Of a DNA stretch of 64,000 bases, positions 36,238 to 45,907 are shown piece after piece. The notes under the pieces are model-generated. The model saw nothing but the letters and a program-made list of their open reading frames with translations. It was not told where the DNA came from and searched no databases. Made by a program: the position numbers and the translations under genes. This DNA comes from an uncultured Porphyromonadaceae bacterium (GTDB lineage: Bacteria > Bacteroidota > Bacteroidia > Bacteroidales > Muribaculaceae): NCBI GenBank assembly GCA_937901905.1, contig CALDIF010000074.1, positions 5,261 to 69,260 on the forward strand, in the 5' to 3' direction. How positions within the stretch are numbered: position 1 is the first letter of the stretch; every line of letters begins with the position of its first letter.

Positions 36238-38243
36238 TGAGATTTCCAAAAATGAATAATGATTGGCGCAAATGTTTATTGCTTGGAGACAGCAAGGACA
36301 TAATCAAACGAATCCCCGACAATTCAATTGATTTAATATTAACCGATCCTCCATACAACATCGGTAAGCATTCCACCGGAAATATACCGCTACCCGGACG
36401 CTCGGCTATTAACAACGATGTGGCCGACTGGGATTTGGTAGCGTTCAATCCCGAGGAGTGGGCAGAAGAGTTCATTCGCATCTTGAAACCGACCGGGAAT
36501 TTATTTATTTTCACTTCATATAACCAACTTGGCAAGTGGTATGACTGTCTTGATCACAGGTTTGACACAACAAACTTTATGATCTGGCATAAAACCAACC
36601 CTGCACCAAAAATTTTCAAAGCCGGATTTCTTAATAGTTGCGAAATGATTTTCACATGTTGGAATCGCGGACACATTTGGAATTTCATATCACAAGCCGA
36701 GATGCATAATTTCATTGAAAGCCCCATATGTATGCGTCCCGAAAGATTAAGTACACCCAAGCATCCGACGCAAAAGCCTGTTTCTATTTTAAAGAAAATG
36801 ATAGAAATTGCATCAAATCCCGATGACATCATTTTTGACCCGTTTATGGGCGTTGGCTCAACAGGAGTAGCCTCTTTGGAACTCAATCGCAAGTTTATAG
36901 GTGTAGAAATCAACAGTGAATATTTTACTGCAGCCAAACACAGAATTGAAACCTTATTATCCAACGACAATTCACACCACCCAATAATTAACACACCTTA
37001 TAACATGGTTAACGACGCACAACAGCCTCATGTCTCAGATGTTTCTGTGCCGTATCTTGCCTCACTTTTCGACTTTAGGGATTCAATAACACAAGAAATA
37101 ATACCTTTATCGTCTGCTTCGCAAGAGCAGACAACAGGGCTTCAACCTCTCATCAAATGGCCAGGAGGAAAAGAAAAGGAACTAAAGTTCATCATTCCCA
37201 ATCTGCCGGAATTCAAACGGTATTTTGAGCCTTTTGTCGGAGGAGGTTCGGTCTTCATGGCAATAAGAGCCGAAGAATATTTCATCAATGATTTTTCTGA
37301 AGAACTTATAGCACTATATGACAACATATCAACCGGTAATGATGCATTTTTTCATTATGCCGAGGTAATAGATTTGTCATGGGAGAAAATGGAAGAATTC
37401 TATCACTCTCGACCCCTCTTGAATGAATTGTATATTCAGTACCAAGAGGACAAAATCACATTAGATGAGTTAAAGCATTGCATCAAACAATTTTGCACAT
37501 TGCATCGCGATGACATCATTGCCGTTGTTAATAGCGTATTCAATAACAACCTTTCATTTTTCTGTACAGAAGTTGAAAAGAACTTGACGCGCAAAATGAC
37601 TCGCATGAAAGTTATTGAGAAAGAAAAGGGGACACTTCCGTTAAATGACATTAGCGATAATATCGAGACCGCGTTAAAAAGTGCTTTGTATATGTTATAT
37701 CGTCATTTATACAACGACAAAAGCAACAAGAATTTAGTCCTTCGCAGCGCACTGTTTTATTTCTTGCGCAATTATGCTTATAGTGGTATGTTCAGATATA
37801 GCCGTAAAGGTGATTTTAACGTGCCTTACGGCGGTATAGCCTACAATAGTAAATTAATGAGACGCAAACTGGAATATTTCAAGTCACTACCCCTATTGGA
37901 GCATTTTGCCAATGCGCATATTTTCAATCAAGATTTCGAATCGTTTTTACGACAGACTGCGCCGACCGAGGATGATTTTATTTTTCTTGACCCACCATAT
38001 GACAGCGAATTCAGCACTTATGCCCAACATTCTTTTACAAGAGAAGATCATATTAGGCTGGCAAATTATCTTCTCCACGATTGTAAAGCCAAATGGATGC
38101 TTATAATCAAAAACACTGATTTTATTTATAGCCTTTATGATGAGATAGGTATTAACATACAATCTTTCGACAAGGAGTATAACGTCAGTTTCATGAATCG
38201 AAATAATAGAAAAGTCACTCACCTGCTAATAAGGAATTACTAA
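36237..38243 (+). CDS. Two-domain adenine DNA methyltransferase
   Basis: A 668-residue fusion of two different methyltransferases. Domain one (residues 1-245) has motif IV LTDPPYN near residue 37 before motif I FDPFMGVGSTG near residue 200, the beta-class order. Domain two (residues 300-668) is of D12/alpha class: IKWPGGKEK, motif I EPFVGGGSVF, then motif IV FLDPPYDSEF near residue 585. Both catalytic motifs are DPPY, so both should make N6-methyladenine. One enzyme with two adenine specificities suits an asymmetric site needing a separate modification on each strand, as in type IIS systems; that is inference. The gene is complete although its partner endonuclease is frameshifted. Base composition is AT-rich compared with its neighbours. 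Confidence 0.85.
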   Translation: MRFPKMNNDWRKCLLLGDSKDIIKRIPDNSIDLILTDPPYNIGKHSTGNIPLPGRSAINNDVADWDLVAFNPEEWAEEFIRILKPTGNLFIFTSYNQLGKWYDCLDHRFDTTNFMIWHKTNPAPKIFKAGFLNSCEMIFTCWNRGHIWNFISQAEMHNFIESPICMRPERLSTPKHPTQKPVSILKKMIEIASNPDDIIFDPFMGVGSTGVASLELNRKFIGVEINSEYFTAAKHRIETLLSNDNSHHPIINTPYNMVNDAQQPHVSDVSVPYLASLFDFRDSITQEIIPLSSASQEQTTGLQPLIKWPGGKEKELKFIIPNLPEFKRYFEPFVGGGSVFMAIRAEEYFINDFSEELIALYDNISTGNDAFFHYAEVIDLSWEKMEEFYHSRPLLNELYIQYQEDKITLDELKHCIKQFCTLHRDDIIAVVNSVFNNNLSFFCTEVEKNLTRKMTRMKVIEKEKGTLPLNDISDNIETALKSALYMLYRHLYNDKSNKNLVLRSALFYFLRNYAYSGMFRYSRKGDFNVPYGGIAYNSKLMRRKLEYFKSLPLLEHFANAHIFNQDFESFLRQTAPTEDDFIFLDPPYDSEFSTYAQHSFTREDHIRLANYLLHDCKAKWMLIIKNTDFIYSLYDEIGINIQSFDKEYNVSFMNRNNRKVTHLLIRNY

Positions 38244-38281
38244 CTTAGAGGGCGAGTGAGCTTTTCGGTGCTACAGTAAAG

Positions 38282-39175
38282 TCACAACTTATCTTCGGGC
38301 GATTGTTTGACGTGATGGAGCGAATAGGCAATCACTGCGAGTGTGGCTACAAGACTCAGGGTTGCAAGCAAGGGAAATTGCCCTGCTTGAGGGACGCCGA
38401 TGCGGTCAATAGCATCTCCGTCGACAAAGCCCTTTCCATCAAGCCACCACGCCACAACAACGATGCTGTTATTAAGCGCATGGGCAAGCACCGGCACCCA
38501 TAACGATCGGGTCCAAACCAACAGATAACCTAACCAGGCACCAAGCAACATGCGCGGAACGAATCCGTAAAACTGCATGTGTATTGCACTGAACAACACA
38601 GCCACCGCCCAAATCGCAACGTGACAATTTACCTTGTCGTCAAGCCATCTGCCGAGGATAGCACCGCGAAACAGCATCTCCTCGGACAGTGCCGCAAGAA
38701 AACCGATTACAAGCACGCCGGCAAGCATCTGCCACAATGTGTCGGTAGTCAGCAAGGTGCGAGTTTGCACCGCTGCGACATCTTCCATTGAACGCAGAAC
38801 ACGTTCAACTGCATCGGGAAACACAACGCCGTTATTCCAATCAACGATCCAATTCATCAACGGCAGACCCACCACTTGCATTGCAATCACCACGGCAACA
38901 GCATTCCATGACGGAGCCTTATCCATGTACAACCCTGCGAGCGGTCGCTTCCACACTACAATCGCCAACACAGCCGCAGGCAAGATAAACATCAATAAAT
39001 CTTGAAATACGGTAAGCCACAAGATGCCGTTGCGCTTTGTCGCATCTGTCCAACCCTCGGCAGTACAAAACATTCCGACAACCATGGCAAGCATCATTCC
39101 TGCCATAACAAAAAACATAAGCAGCATGAGGGCAACCGGCGTACTCATGCCACGTCTGAACGCTCTATCAGCCAT
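38282..39175 (-). CDS. CPBP intramembrane glutamic protease
   Basis: A 297-residue membrane protein with about eight helices. The three CPBP/Abi motifs are visible: EEMLFRGAI near residue 165 with the catalytic Glu pair, FSAIHMQFYG with the His, and LAHALNNS with the second His/Asn. Family members process CAAX-like or other membrane proteins; the substrate is unknown. It overlaps ligA by eight bases, so the two are probably co-transcribed. Confidence 0.87.
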   Translation of the reverse strand: MADRAFRRGMSTPVALMLLMFFVMAGMMLAMVVGMFCTAEGWTDATKRNGILWLTVFQDLLMFILPAAVLAIVVWKRPLAGLYMDKAPSWNAVAVVIAMQVVGLPLMNWIVDWNNGVVFPDAVERVLRSMEDVAAVQTRTLLTTDTLWQMLAGVLVIGFLAALSEEMLFRGAILGRWLDDKVNCHVAIWAVAVLFSAIHMQFYGFVPRMLLGAWLGYLLVWTRSLWVPVLAHALNNSIVVVAWWLDGKGFVDGDAIDRIGVPQAGQFPLLATLSLVATLAVIAYSLHHVKQSPEDKL

Positions 39176-41177
39176 TTTCTATCAATTGTAGGAACTCATC
39201 CTCGTTGATAATTCGAATACCCAACTTACCCGCTTTCTCCAACTTGGCGGGTCCCATATTCTCACCGGCAAGTACGAGAGAAGTCGCAGCAGAGATGGAA
39301 CTGACATTTTTACCACCGTTGCGCTCAATCATTGACTTATATTCTTCACGCGAATGACGTGAAAAAGTGCCACTGATAACAATTTTCATGCCTGCAAGAC
39401 GATCGGTGCGACCGGCTGTCTCTTCGGCTGTCAATGCCATTTGCAAACCTGCCGCGCGCAGACGTTCGACCATTTCACGATTAGCCGCAACGGCAAAATA
39501 ATCAACTATGCTACCTGCAATTGTCGGTCCCACATCGGGTATAGAGGCAAGTTGCCCGACACTCATCGCCATCAACGTGTCTATATCACGAACCACGCTT
39601 GCTATACCTTTGGCGGTTGTTTCACCCACATTGGGGATGGATAATGCAAACAGCACACGAGCGAATGGAACTTCACGACTTTTCTCAATGCCTCGTAACA
39701 AGCGAGAGGCGCTACGTTCTTGCCAACGGTCAAGAGGTAGCAGTTGCTCCGGGGTGAGGTCGTAGAGGTCGGCAGGATCATTCACCAATCCCGCCTCGTG
39801 CAGTTGCATGGCAATCTCGGCTCCGATACCGTCAATATTCATCGCATGGCGACTAACAAAGTGCTCGATGCGTCCTACAATCTGCGGACTGCATCCCCAA
39901 CGATTGGGACACACCCAAGCCGCCTCACCCTCAACACGATGAAGTGCTGTACCACAAACGGGGCAATGGGTAACAAAATGTATAGGTTGTGCTCCGACAA
40001 CACGCCGCTTAATATCTACTCCTACAATCTTTGGAATAATCTCACCGCCTTTTTCCACATACACGCTATCACCCTCATGTATGTCAAGCGCACGAATTAT
40101 GTCCTCATTGTGAAGTGATGCCCGTTTCACAACGGTGCCACTCAACAGCACCGGTTCCAAATTTGCTACAGGCGTAATCACGCCCGTTCGCCCTACCTCA
40201 AATGACACACTCTTCAGCAGTGTACTTTCTCGCTCGGGGGCAAATTTATAGGCTATAGCCCAGCGCGGAGACTTGGCTGTCGCACCCAAATTGAGTTGTT
40301 GGCGCAAATTATCAATCTTGAACACAAGTCCGTCGGTTGCGTACGGCAAATGCTTGCGTTCAACGTCCCAACGTTCTATAAAATCGGCAATAGCATCTAT
40401 GCTCGGCAGGTGCTCAAGCATACCGGTCTTAAAACCCCACTTTCTCAACGCGTCTATACACTCGCTATGAGTCGCGAAGGGCAGATTATCACCCAACAGG
40501 AAGTAAAAAATTGCGTCAAGTCCACGCCGCGCGACCTCGGCACTATTCTGTAACTTTAGGGTTCCGGCGGCAGCGTTGCGCGGATTGGCAAACAGCGGTT
40601 CCTCGTTAAACGCACGCTCTCTGTTAAGACGTTCGAAACTCTCCCACGGCAGCAAAATTTCGCCTCTCACCTCAAAACGGTCGGGCAAATCGTCGGACTC
40701 GGCAATTTGGAGCGGTACGCTGCGTATGGTTATCACATTCGCCGTCACATCATCTCCTTGAACACCATCACCACGAGTCACAGCACGCACCAGCCTACTG
40801 TGCTCATAGGTCAACGAGATTGAAGTCCCGTCATATTTCATCTCTCCCACGATGTCACAGTGTTCTCCCCCCAGACCGGCGGCTGCACGACGTAAAAAAT
40901 CTTGCACCTCGTCAATTGAGTAACTGTTACCCAACGACATCATGGGACGCTCATGTCTCACTTGTACAAACCCTTTGGTAATATCACTACCCACGCGTTG
41001 TGTGGGCGACAAAGGGTCGGCAAACTGCGGATATGCCTGTTCCAATTCCTCCAACTCTCGCATCAACCTGTCGTACTCGACATCGCTGATGGTGGGAGAA
41101 TTCAGCACATAGTAACGATGATTATGCTCGTTCAACGCGCGCCTTAAGTCAAGAATTTGCTGCTCGAATATGTCCAT
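39168..41177 (-). CDS. ligA: NAD+-dependent DNA ligase
   Basis: A 669-residue replicative ligase. Visible parts are the Ia domain (N-terminal RRALNEHNHRYYVLNSPTISDVEYD), the adenylated Lys in EMKYDGTSI near residue 115, an OB fold, a four-Cys zinc finger (CPVCGTAL...WVCPNRWGC) near residues 405-430, HhH repeats, and a C-terminal BRCT domain (GMKIVISGTFSRHSREEYKSMIERNGGK). All catalytic features are intact and the length is normal. Confidence 0.96.
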   Translation of the reverse strand: MDIFEQQILDLRRALNEHNHRYYVLNSPTISDVEYDRLMRELEELEQAYPQFADPLSPTQRVGSDITKGFVQVRHERPMMSLGNSYSIDEVQDFLRRAAAGLGGEHCDIVGEMKYDGTSISLTYEHSRLVRAVTRGDGVQGDDVTANVITIRSVPLQIAESDDLPDRFEVRGEILLPWESFERLNRERAFNEEPLFANPRNAAAGTLKLQNSAEVARRGLDAIFYFLLGDNLPFATHSECIDALRKWGFKTGMLEHLPSIDAIADFIERWDVERKHLPYATDGLVFKIDNLRQQLNLGATAKSPRWAIAYKFAPERESTLLKSVSFEVGRTGVITPVANLEPVLLSGTVVKRASLHNEDIIRALDIHEGDSVYVEKGGEIIPKIVGVDIKRRVVGAQPIHFVTHCPVCGTALHRVEGEAAWVCPNRWGCSPQIVGRIEHFVSRHAMNIDGIGAEIAMQLHEAGLVNDPADLYDLTPEQLLPLDRWQERSASRLLRGIEKSREVPFARVLFALSIPNVGETTAKGIASVVRDIDTLMAMSVGQLASIPDVGPTIAGSIVDYFAVAANREMVERLRAAGLQMALTAEETAGRTDRLAGMKIVISGTFSRHSREEYKSMIERNGGKNVSSISAATSLVLAGENMGPAKLEKAGKLGIRIINEDEFLQLIENG

Positions 41178-41242
41178 TATAACAATATGATTTCAAGCAT
41201 TGGAAGATACATGATTATTACACACCGGGGATACGCTTGTGA

Positions 41243-41815
41243 TTACTTGAGTAATTGTCTGCCTATAGTGAAAGCATCACCCACCGATGTCGCTCCTATT
41301 TCACGATAAATCAGCGAAGCGCTGTCAAACGTAATCAAGCGTGCTTTTCCGAGGTCAATTTTACCGTTTTCGTCAAGTATAGACTCGTCGGCACTCATGT
41401 TAACAACTTCACCGACAACACGAACTTCGCCTTCGGGAGTCTCTTCCTCACGCACAAATCTACATTCAAGAGTCAAGGGAAACTCCTCAATTATCGGAGC
41501 ATTCACATTGGGAGATTTTACCGCATGATGATCGGCGACCTCAATTTTGTTGACGCCGTACCCCTGCACGTCACCATAGTAATCGGCTGCCACGACTGTA
41601 TCCACAGTGGCAAAACTCACTGTAAATGCGCCCGTAAGTCGCATGTTGTCAAGTGTTTTGCGTTTATGACCCAAGTTGAGAGCCACGTGATGCTCGCTAC
41701 ATTGACCGCCCCATGCGACATTCATCGCGTTAGGCACATTATTCTCATCATAGGTACCCACGATCAACACCGGCAGCGGCGCGACTACGGCACGACGTCC
41801 AAAGTCTTTTCTCAT
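41243..41815 (-). CDS. Flavin reductase family protein
   Basis: A 190-residue FMN-binding split-barrel protein. The core reads PLPVLIVGTYDENNVPNAMNVAWGGQCS, and LNLGHKRKTLDNMRLTGAFTVSF is typical of the flavin reductase-like domain family widespread in anaerobes. The partner substrate is unknown. It has a putative promoter box of its own (TAATTTTG, complement of 41901-41908). Confidence 0.87.
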   Translation of the reverse strand: MRKDFGRRAVVAPLPVLIVGTYDENNVPNAMNVAWGGQCSEHHVALNLGHKRKTLDNMRLTGAFTVSFATVDTVVAADYYGDVQGYGVNKIEVADHHAVKSPNVNAPIIEEFPLTLECRFVREEETPEGEVRVVGEVVNMSADESILDENGKIDLGKARLITFDSASLIYREIGATSVGDAFTIGRQLLK

Positions 41816-41900
41816 TGTACGAATATATTAAAAGTAAATAGTGTTCGATTAATTCAGTCGCATGGTTTGATATAAAACCCTCCAAACTCACGCGGCATGG

Positions 41901-41908
41901 CAAAATTA
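41901..41908 (-). promoter_or_regulatory. Putative -7 box for the flavin reductase gene
   Basis: TAATTTTG on the minus strand matches TAnnTTTG, about 86 bp before the start codon. A -33 partner is unclear. Confidence 0.4.
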
Positions 41909-41946
41909 CAAAAAAAGGCTCACATAATTGGAGTTTTTCAACAGAT

Positions 41947-41980
41947 TTTGAGCATATAATGATTTTTTTCTATACATTTG
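41947..41980 (+). promoter_or_regulatory. Promoter of the lipoprotein pair
   Basis: TTTG at 41947-41950 and TACATTTG at 41973-41980 with a 22-nt spacer, slightly longer than usual. A 30-nt leader precedes the lipoprotein start. Confidence 0.55.
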
Positions 41981-42016
41981 CAGATGACAATAAAACTCAA
42001 CAACAATTACTACGAC

Positions 42017-42562
42017 ATGAAAACGATTATCTCCTTAACTGTTATCTCCATTGTGGCAGCGGTAGTTGTCTCATGCAGCGGCAAGCGTCCCCTTGTGGGC
42101 AACCCGGCTCCCGTGGGCAAACTAACCTGCTACGAATACGGTGAGTCCGGCATGATGGCACAACCCGAACATGCTTTCAAGATAACGCTCAACGATGACA
42201 GTGCCACAGCGATGCTTGTCGTGTCGGGTGCCAACGACCTGCTTTTACCGGGCATGAGTTACGATGACGAGGTGTTCAAGAAACGACTTTTCGAAGGGGG
42301 CGACACCATTACGGTGCCTGCCACAATTCTTGATAGTATTGCCCAGGTTATTATCGAGCACAAGATGTATAACTACGAGGACAACTACACACCGCCATTC
42401 GAAGTGTCGGACGGCACGCAGTGGCACTGCTACGCGTCCTATAACGACGAAACATGGTTGAGCAGTGGCGGTTCCAACGCTTGGCCTGATGATAATGGTC
42501 TGAGCGTGATTAACAATATTTTGGTGACCGCTTACCGCGATGAGCGCGCCAAAAATCCCTGA
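42017..42562 (+). CDS. Small lipoprotein of unknown function
   Basis: A 181-residue protein with a lipoprotein signal peptide ending in a Cys (MKTIISLTVISIVAAVVVSCSGKR). The start is ATG 42017; upstream in-frame ATGs overlap the promoter. The mature part is acidic, with no motif I recognise; it contains ITLNDDSATAMLVVSG and a Trp-rich end (DGTQWHCYASYNDETWLSSGGSNAW). It is followed 23 bp later by another exported protein, so the two probably act together in the envelope. Confidence 0.75.
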   Translation: MKTIISLTVISIVAAVVVSCSGKRPLVGNPAPVGKLTCYEYGESGMMAQPEHAFKITLNDDSATAMLVVSGANDLLLPGMSYDDEVFKKRLFEGGDTITVPATILDSIAQVIIEHKMYNYEDNYTPPFEVSDGTQWHCYASYNDETWLSSGGSNAWPDDNGLSVINNILVTAYRDERAKNP

Positions 42563-42585
42563 ATAATAACCAAATCGACAAAATA

Positions 42586-43671
42586 ATGAAAACTCGCATT
42601 CTCGCCGGTATAACTATTTGCATGGCTATGAGTTCTTTCACATCTGCTGCCGACGACTGGAAATCCCGATACGGTCTGGAGGGGTGCGACAACCCCGTGT
42701 TTGTACGTCCCCAACGTGAAGTGCCGGGCGGACGTGTCGATGGTGCCGGCATCAACATGAATGACGGCGAAGCCTATCTCAACACTTTCTTTGACCTGAG
42801 TGGTGAGTGGCATTATGCTCCCAAATTATCTTTCTCTGAGAAGGAATACACTACACTGCACCGTGTGATCGGCTTTGCTGCTCCTAAAAGCAACTCTGAC
42901 AACTACGATTACGGACGTATAATCAAGTTCAACGTCAAGCGCATTAACGGCTGCATGGCATTAGCGGTGTATCGCACCGGCTTCGACAGTTCGGAACCTG
43001 TCACGCAGTACATCGCGACTTACGACGCGTCAGGCAATCTCGTTGACGCTATGATGATGGGCGATGAGAATACCGTTGACGACCTGTTCAAGGTCGAGCC
43101 TCACGGTGATTACACGTTGCGGGGTCATTGGGCTAATATCGAAGGGGTGGTCGACGAGAATAATCCCGCACGATTTACCGTAACACTACGAAATCATTAC
43201 TACATCGGTGACAAGGGCGTCGACTGGAAAATGACACGATATTACCATGTTGACAAATCGGGATATATCCTTCTTGACAGTATTTCTCGAGAAAACCAAC
43301 CGCAGTTCAACACGACAGCAGCCGAGATGATCGAGATGACGCTTACGCCTCTTGCTTCGGGCTACGATAAAGTAATGACAACCCTCAACAAGATACAGCC
43401 GCAGTTGACCAAGTCCGAGCAGGGAACACGCGTGCAGGATCGTCAAGTGGAACGTATGTTTGCGTGGAACCCACAGGCATTCCTGACATGGGTGTGGCGA
43501 CAACCCAAGTGCAACTTGAACGAGGTTATACACCGCAAGGTCAAGTCCGATTGCTACGTCGGACAGGTATTCAATCCGGTCAATTTCGCCGGTGGTATCG
43601 AAACCGTTACCAACACTCGCGCGCGGCGCTACTGGATTTCCATGTTACAACGTTGGAATAACGAAGACTGA
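42586..43671 (+). CDS. Secreted protein of unknown function
   Basis: A 361-residue exported protein with a signal peptide (MKTRILAGITICMAMSSFTSA) and a beta-rich mature part. No catalytic motif or known domain is clear to me. It lies 23 bp after the lipoprotein gene, on the same strand. A non-coding and IS-remnant region follows it. Confidence 0.75.
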   Translation: MKTRILAGITICMAMSSFTSAADDWKSRYGLEGCDNPVFVRPQREVPGGRVDGAGINMNDGEAYLNTFFDLSGEWHYAPKLSFSEKEYTTLHRVIGFAAPKSNSDNYDYGRIIKFNVKRINGCMALAVYRTGFDSSEPVTQYIATYDASGNLVDAMMMGDENTVDDLFKVEPHGDYTLRGHWANIEGVVDENNPARFTVTLRNHYYIGDKGVDWKMTRYYHVDKSGYILLDSISRENQPQFNTTAAEMIEMTLTPLASGYDKVMTTLNKIQPQLTKSEQGTRVQDRQVERMFAWNPQAFLTWVWRQPKCNLNEVIHRKVKSDCYVGQVFNPVNFAGGIETVTNTRARRYWISMLQRWNNED

Positions 43672-43707
43672 CCATTTTTCTCACATCTGTTTTCGTCTAA
43701 CTGAATT

Positions 43708-44365
43708 CCGCAGCACTTTAGTTTAACTTTCTTTATAAAATCCTGAGCAACAAAATGTTGCCCAGGATATTGTCATGTCAGATTTGTCACTTATCTTAGT
43801 GCTGCATTTCAAAACAAGCAAAATCATCAATGACATGACAAAGGTACAAATAAAATCTGAGAGAGTCACTCCTTTTGGAGGGATATTTCGCGTTAGAGAG
43901 TTGTTTCAGAACTGACCACAACTAACACGACCTACACCTCTGACACAGGCAAGAGCTATGACTTCAACACGGCCACGAAGCCGAACAGCCTGCCGGTGAA
44001 GGCGCTCCCGGGCACAGGGCAACTCGTGGACAAACTTGACACAAAAGCATTCGGACTGAAGAAGACGAGCCGCATCAAGGCCTTCGTGTTCAGATTCATC
44101 AGCGTTCCCGCCAAATGGATAAGGACGGCAAGGCAATTCCAACTGAACATCTACACGGACAACCATACTTATCTAAACCCTTTTGCAATCTCTGATAACT
44201 GAGCATTCGACATCGCGGGTAACGACAGCATAAAGCCCCTGCAATGCTTGACGGGGTAAGGGGAAGGTATGCACAAATACTGCAAATCCACACAGTCACA
44301 TCGGAATAATCGCCAAACCTATCAATAGATAGGCAATAATTGGAAGTCACGACTATCAGTTGCGG
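43708..44365 (+). mobile_element. Internally deleted IS1380-family element
   Basis: The left end is at CCGCAGCACTTTAG (43708) and the right end is probably the partial inverted match ending TTGCGG (44365). A hairpin (about 43750-43778) lies before the transposase start. The first 26 codons remain (ATG 43835, MTKVQIKSERVTPFGGIFRV, stop at 43913-43915), then a large deletion brings in the transposase C-terminus in another frame (about 43915-44202), including SRIKAFVFRFISVPAKWIRT and LNIYTDNHTY. About 1 kb of the gene is missing, so it cannot transpose by itself. The family call rests on these conserved N- and C-terminal sequences; the exact right end is uncertain. Confidence 0.75.
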
Positions 44366-44458
44366 ATTTTAGGTGATATTTCGGAAGCGACTGATGCCGT
44401 TACCGAAGCGGCAGAGTCTGGAGGATGTATATCGGATCTTATAGATTGGTTGTTTTAA
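44333..44458 (+). pseudogene. C-terminal fragment of an unknown protein
   Basis: An open frame of 41 codons ends AVTEAAESGGCISDLIDWLF and has an amino-acid pattern like a real protein tail. Its upstream portion is cut by the IS1380 remnant, and a terminator follows at 44510. I cannot name the parent protein and find no other half in the window. Confidence 0.35.
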
Positions 44459-44509
44459 TTTAAGTGCCTGTCGGTGAGATATTAAGGGCTTTCTATCGCT
44501 ATTTCTGGA

Positions 44510-44535
44510 AACGCACAATTTGTTGTGCGTTTTTT
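44510..44535 (+). terminator. Rho-independent terminator
   Basis: AACGCACAA (44510-44518), loop TTTG, TTGTGCGTT (44523-44531) and a following T run on the plus strand. It would end transcription of the gene whose tail remains at 44333-44458. The rest of 44536-44674 holds a duplicated TTTTCGAAAA at about 44584-44607 and no gene. Confidence 0.8.
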
Positions 44536-44674
44536 GTGCCTTTGCGTCAACTTTGCAACCAAGATCCGCAACTCGATATTCTCTTTTCGAAAATTTTCGA
44601 AAATTTTGGGCGCAAATCGCCATGAGAGGGGCGCAGCGACTGAATGGCGAGGTGTCCGAAAGCTGCCGGCGAGG

Positions 44675-45877
44675 CTAATACAGGAAGCCGAAGAGCCAGA
44701 GGGGCACTTTGTTGCCGAGGGTGGTTTCCACGTCGTCGATCGCCAGGAAACTGTCGGGGATGTCCTTGATTTGCTTGAATGACTTGTCCTTGCCTCCGAC
44801 CTCGATGGTGTAGCGTCCGTCGATGAGGAAGTCGCCGTTGCCGCTGAACGTCAGTTTATGCCCTACCCTCAGCTGGTTGGCGAAGAATGTCTCCCGTAGA
44901 TTTCCTACCGAAATGTCATCAGTCAGCGCGTACAGCAAGTTGGTGTTTTCCAGATAAACTTTGACCGGCTTGGCAAGTTGCTGCATCACGTTGCGTCCAT
45001 TGAACAGACTCCCCGTCAGCGCCGCCTGGTCGAGTGCGGCAAGCAGATTGGTCACATGCTGGCGTGTGGAATTGAGCAGCTCGGCAAGCCGTGTTATATT
45101 GGGTGTGTAGGGTGTCATGCCTGCTATGATGCCGAGCAGTTGTCTTAATTTGAAGATTGTGCCTCGCTCGATGTTGATGGTCGCGGGAATGTCGGTCTCG
45201 ATGATCGCATTGATGATCTGTCGTAATGCCTCGCGGTAGGAATTCTTGAGTTGATTGAAAAAAGGGTAGTATCCGTGTTGCAGATAGGTCCCGAAGTGCT
45301 CCAGTGGCTTGACCTGCCGGAGTATGCCGCTCGCGCTCTCGTCATGGCGCAGCAGCGCGTCCTCCAGGTTGATGGGCGCTATATGGCACGCCCCGATCAT
45401 GTCAAGGTATTCCCTGAAGGAGAGACCCTGCAAGTAATAGGTTATGCACCTGCGCGACAAGTCAGCCACTGATTGATAGATTTTCAACAGTGACGACCCC
45501 GTGAACGCAACATGGTAACCGGGATAGGAATCGTAAATGTTCTTTATTTCTTGTGCCCAGTTGTCGTTCATATAGCGGTGCACCTCGTCAATGAAGATGT
45601 GTGTGCCGCCATGCTGATAGTGGTAGTCGACCAGTTCGAGGAGGCTGTTTCCTGTAAACCGGATGTTGTCGAGTGACACATAAATTGCTTTGCCGCCGCT
45701 GTTGTTGACTTCTTTGGCGCGTTGAAGCATGATGGTCGTCTTTCCGATGCCGCGGGCTCCCTTAATGCAAACGAGAGGCAGAGACCAATCAATCCGGTGG
45801 TAAAGGTATCGGTGCCATTTGCCCTGCGTGGAGTCCACAAGGCTTCTGGACACATTGAACAAGTAATTTGTATCCAT
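44675..45877 (-). CDS. AAA ATPase with DUF4143 domain
   Basis: A 400-residue protein of the AAA_14/DUF4143 type. Start is ATG 45877 (MDTNYLFNVSRSLV), just after the promoter; an ATG at 45910 lies in the promoter. Walker A is KGARGIGKTT near residues 38-47, Walker B is HIFIDEVHRY near residue 95, and sensor-like FTGSSLLKI follows. After a helical middle, the C-terminal DUF4143 part contains LENTNLLYALTD, RETFFANQL and the nuclease-like FLIDGRYTIEVGGKDKS. These are common accessory ATPases in Bacteroidetes, sometimes near toxin or mobile genes, but their role is not established. It lies between two inverted IS1380 remnants and has an operator-like array upstream. Confidence 0.82.
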   Translation of the reverse strand: MDTNYLFNVSRSLVDSTQGKWHRYLYHRIDWSLPLVCIKGARGIGKTTIMLQRAKEVNNSGGKAIYVSLDNIRFTGNSLLELVDYHYQHGGTHIFIDEVHRYMNDNWAQEIKNIYDSYPGYHVAFTGSSLLKIYQSVADLSRRCITYYLQGLSFREYLDMIGACHIAPINLEDALLRHDESASGILRQVKPLEHFGTYLQHGYYPFFNQLKNSYREALRQIINAIIETDIPATINIERGTIFKLRQLLGIIAGMTPYTPNITRLAELLNSTRQHVTNLLAALDQAALTGSLFNGRNVMQQLAKPVKVYLENTNLLYALTDDISVGNLRETFFANQLRVGHKLTFSGNGDFLIDGRYTIEVGGKDKSFKQIKDIPDSFLAIDDVETTLGNKVPLWLFGFLY

Positions 45878-45907
45878 AATGCTGACAATTAATTTCGAAT
45901 GACGCTG

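Noticed and set aside
38282..41177. CPBP gene and ligA as an anti-phage pair with the R-M system
   Set aside because: ligA is a core replication gene and the CPBP gene overlaps it on the opposite strand from the R-M genes; base composition also differs. There is no reason to join them functionally.
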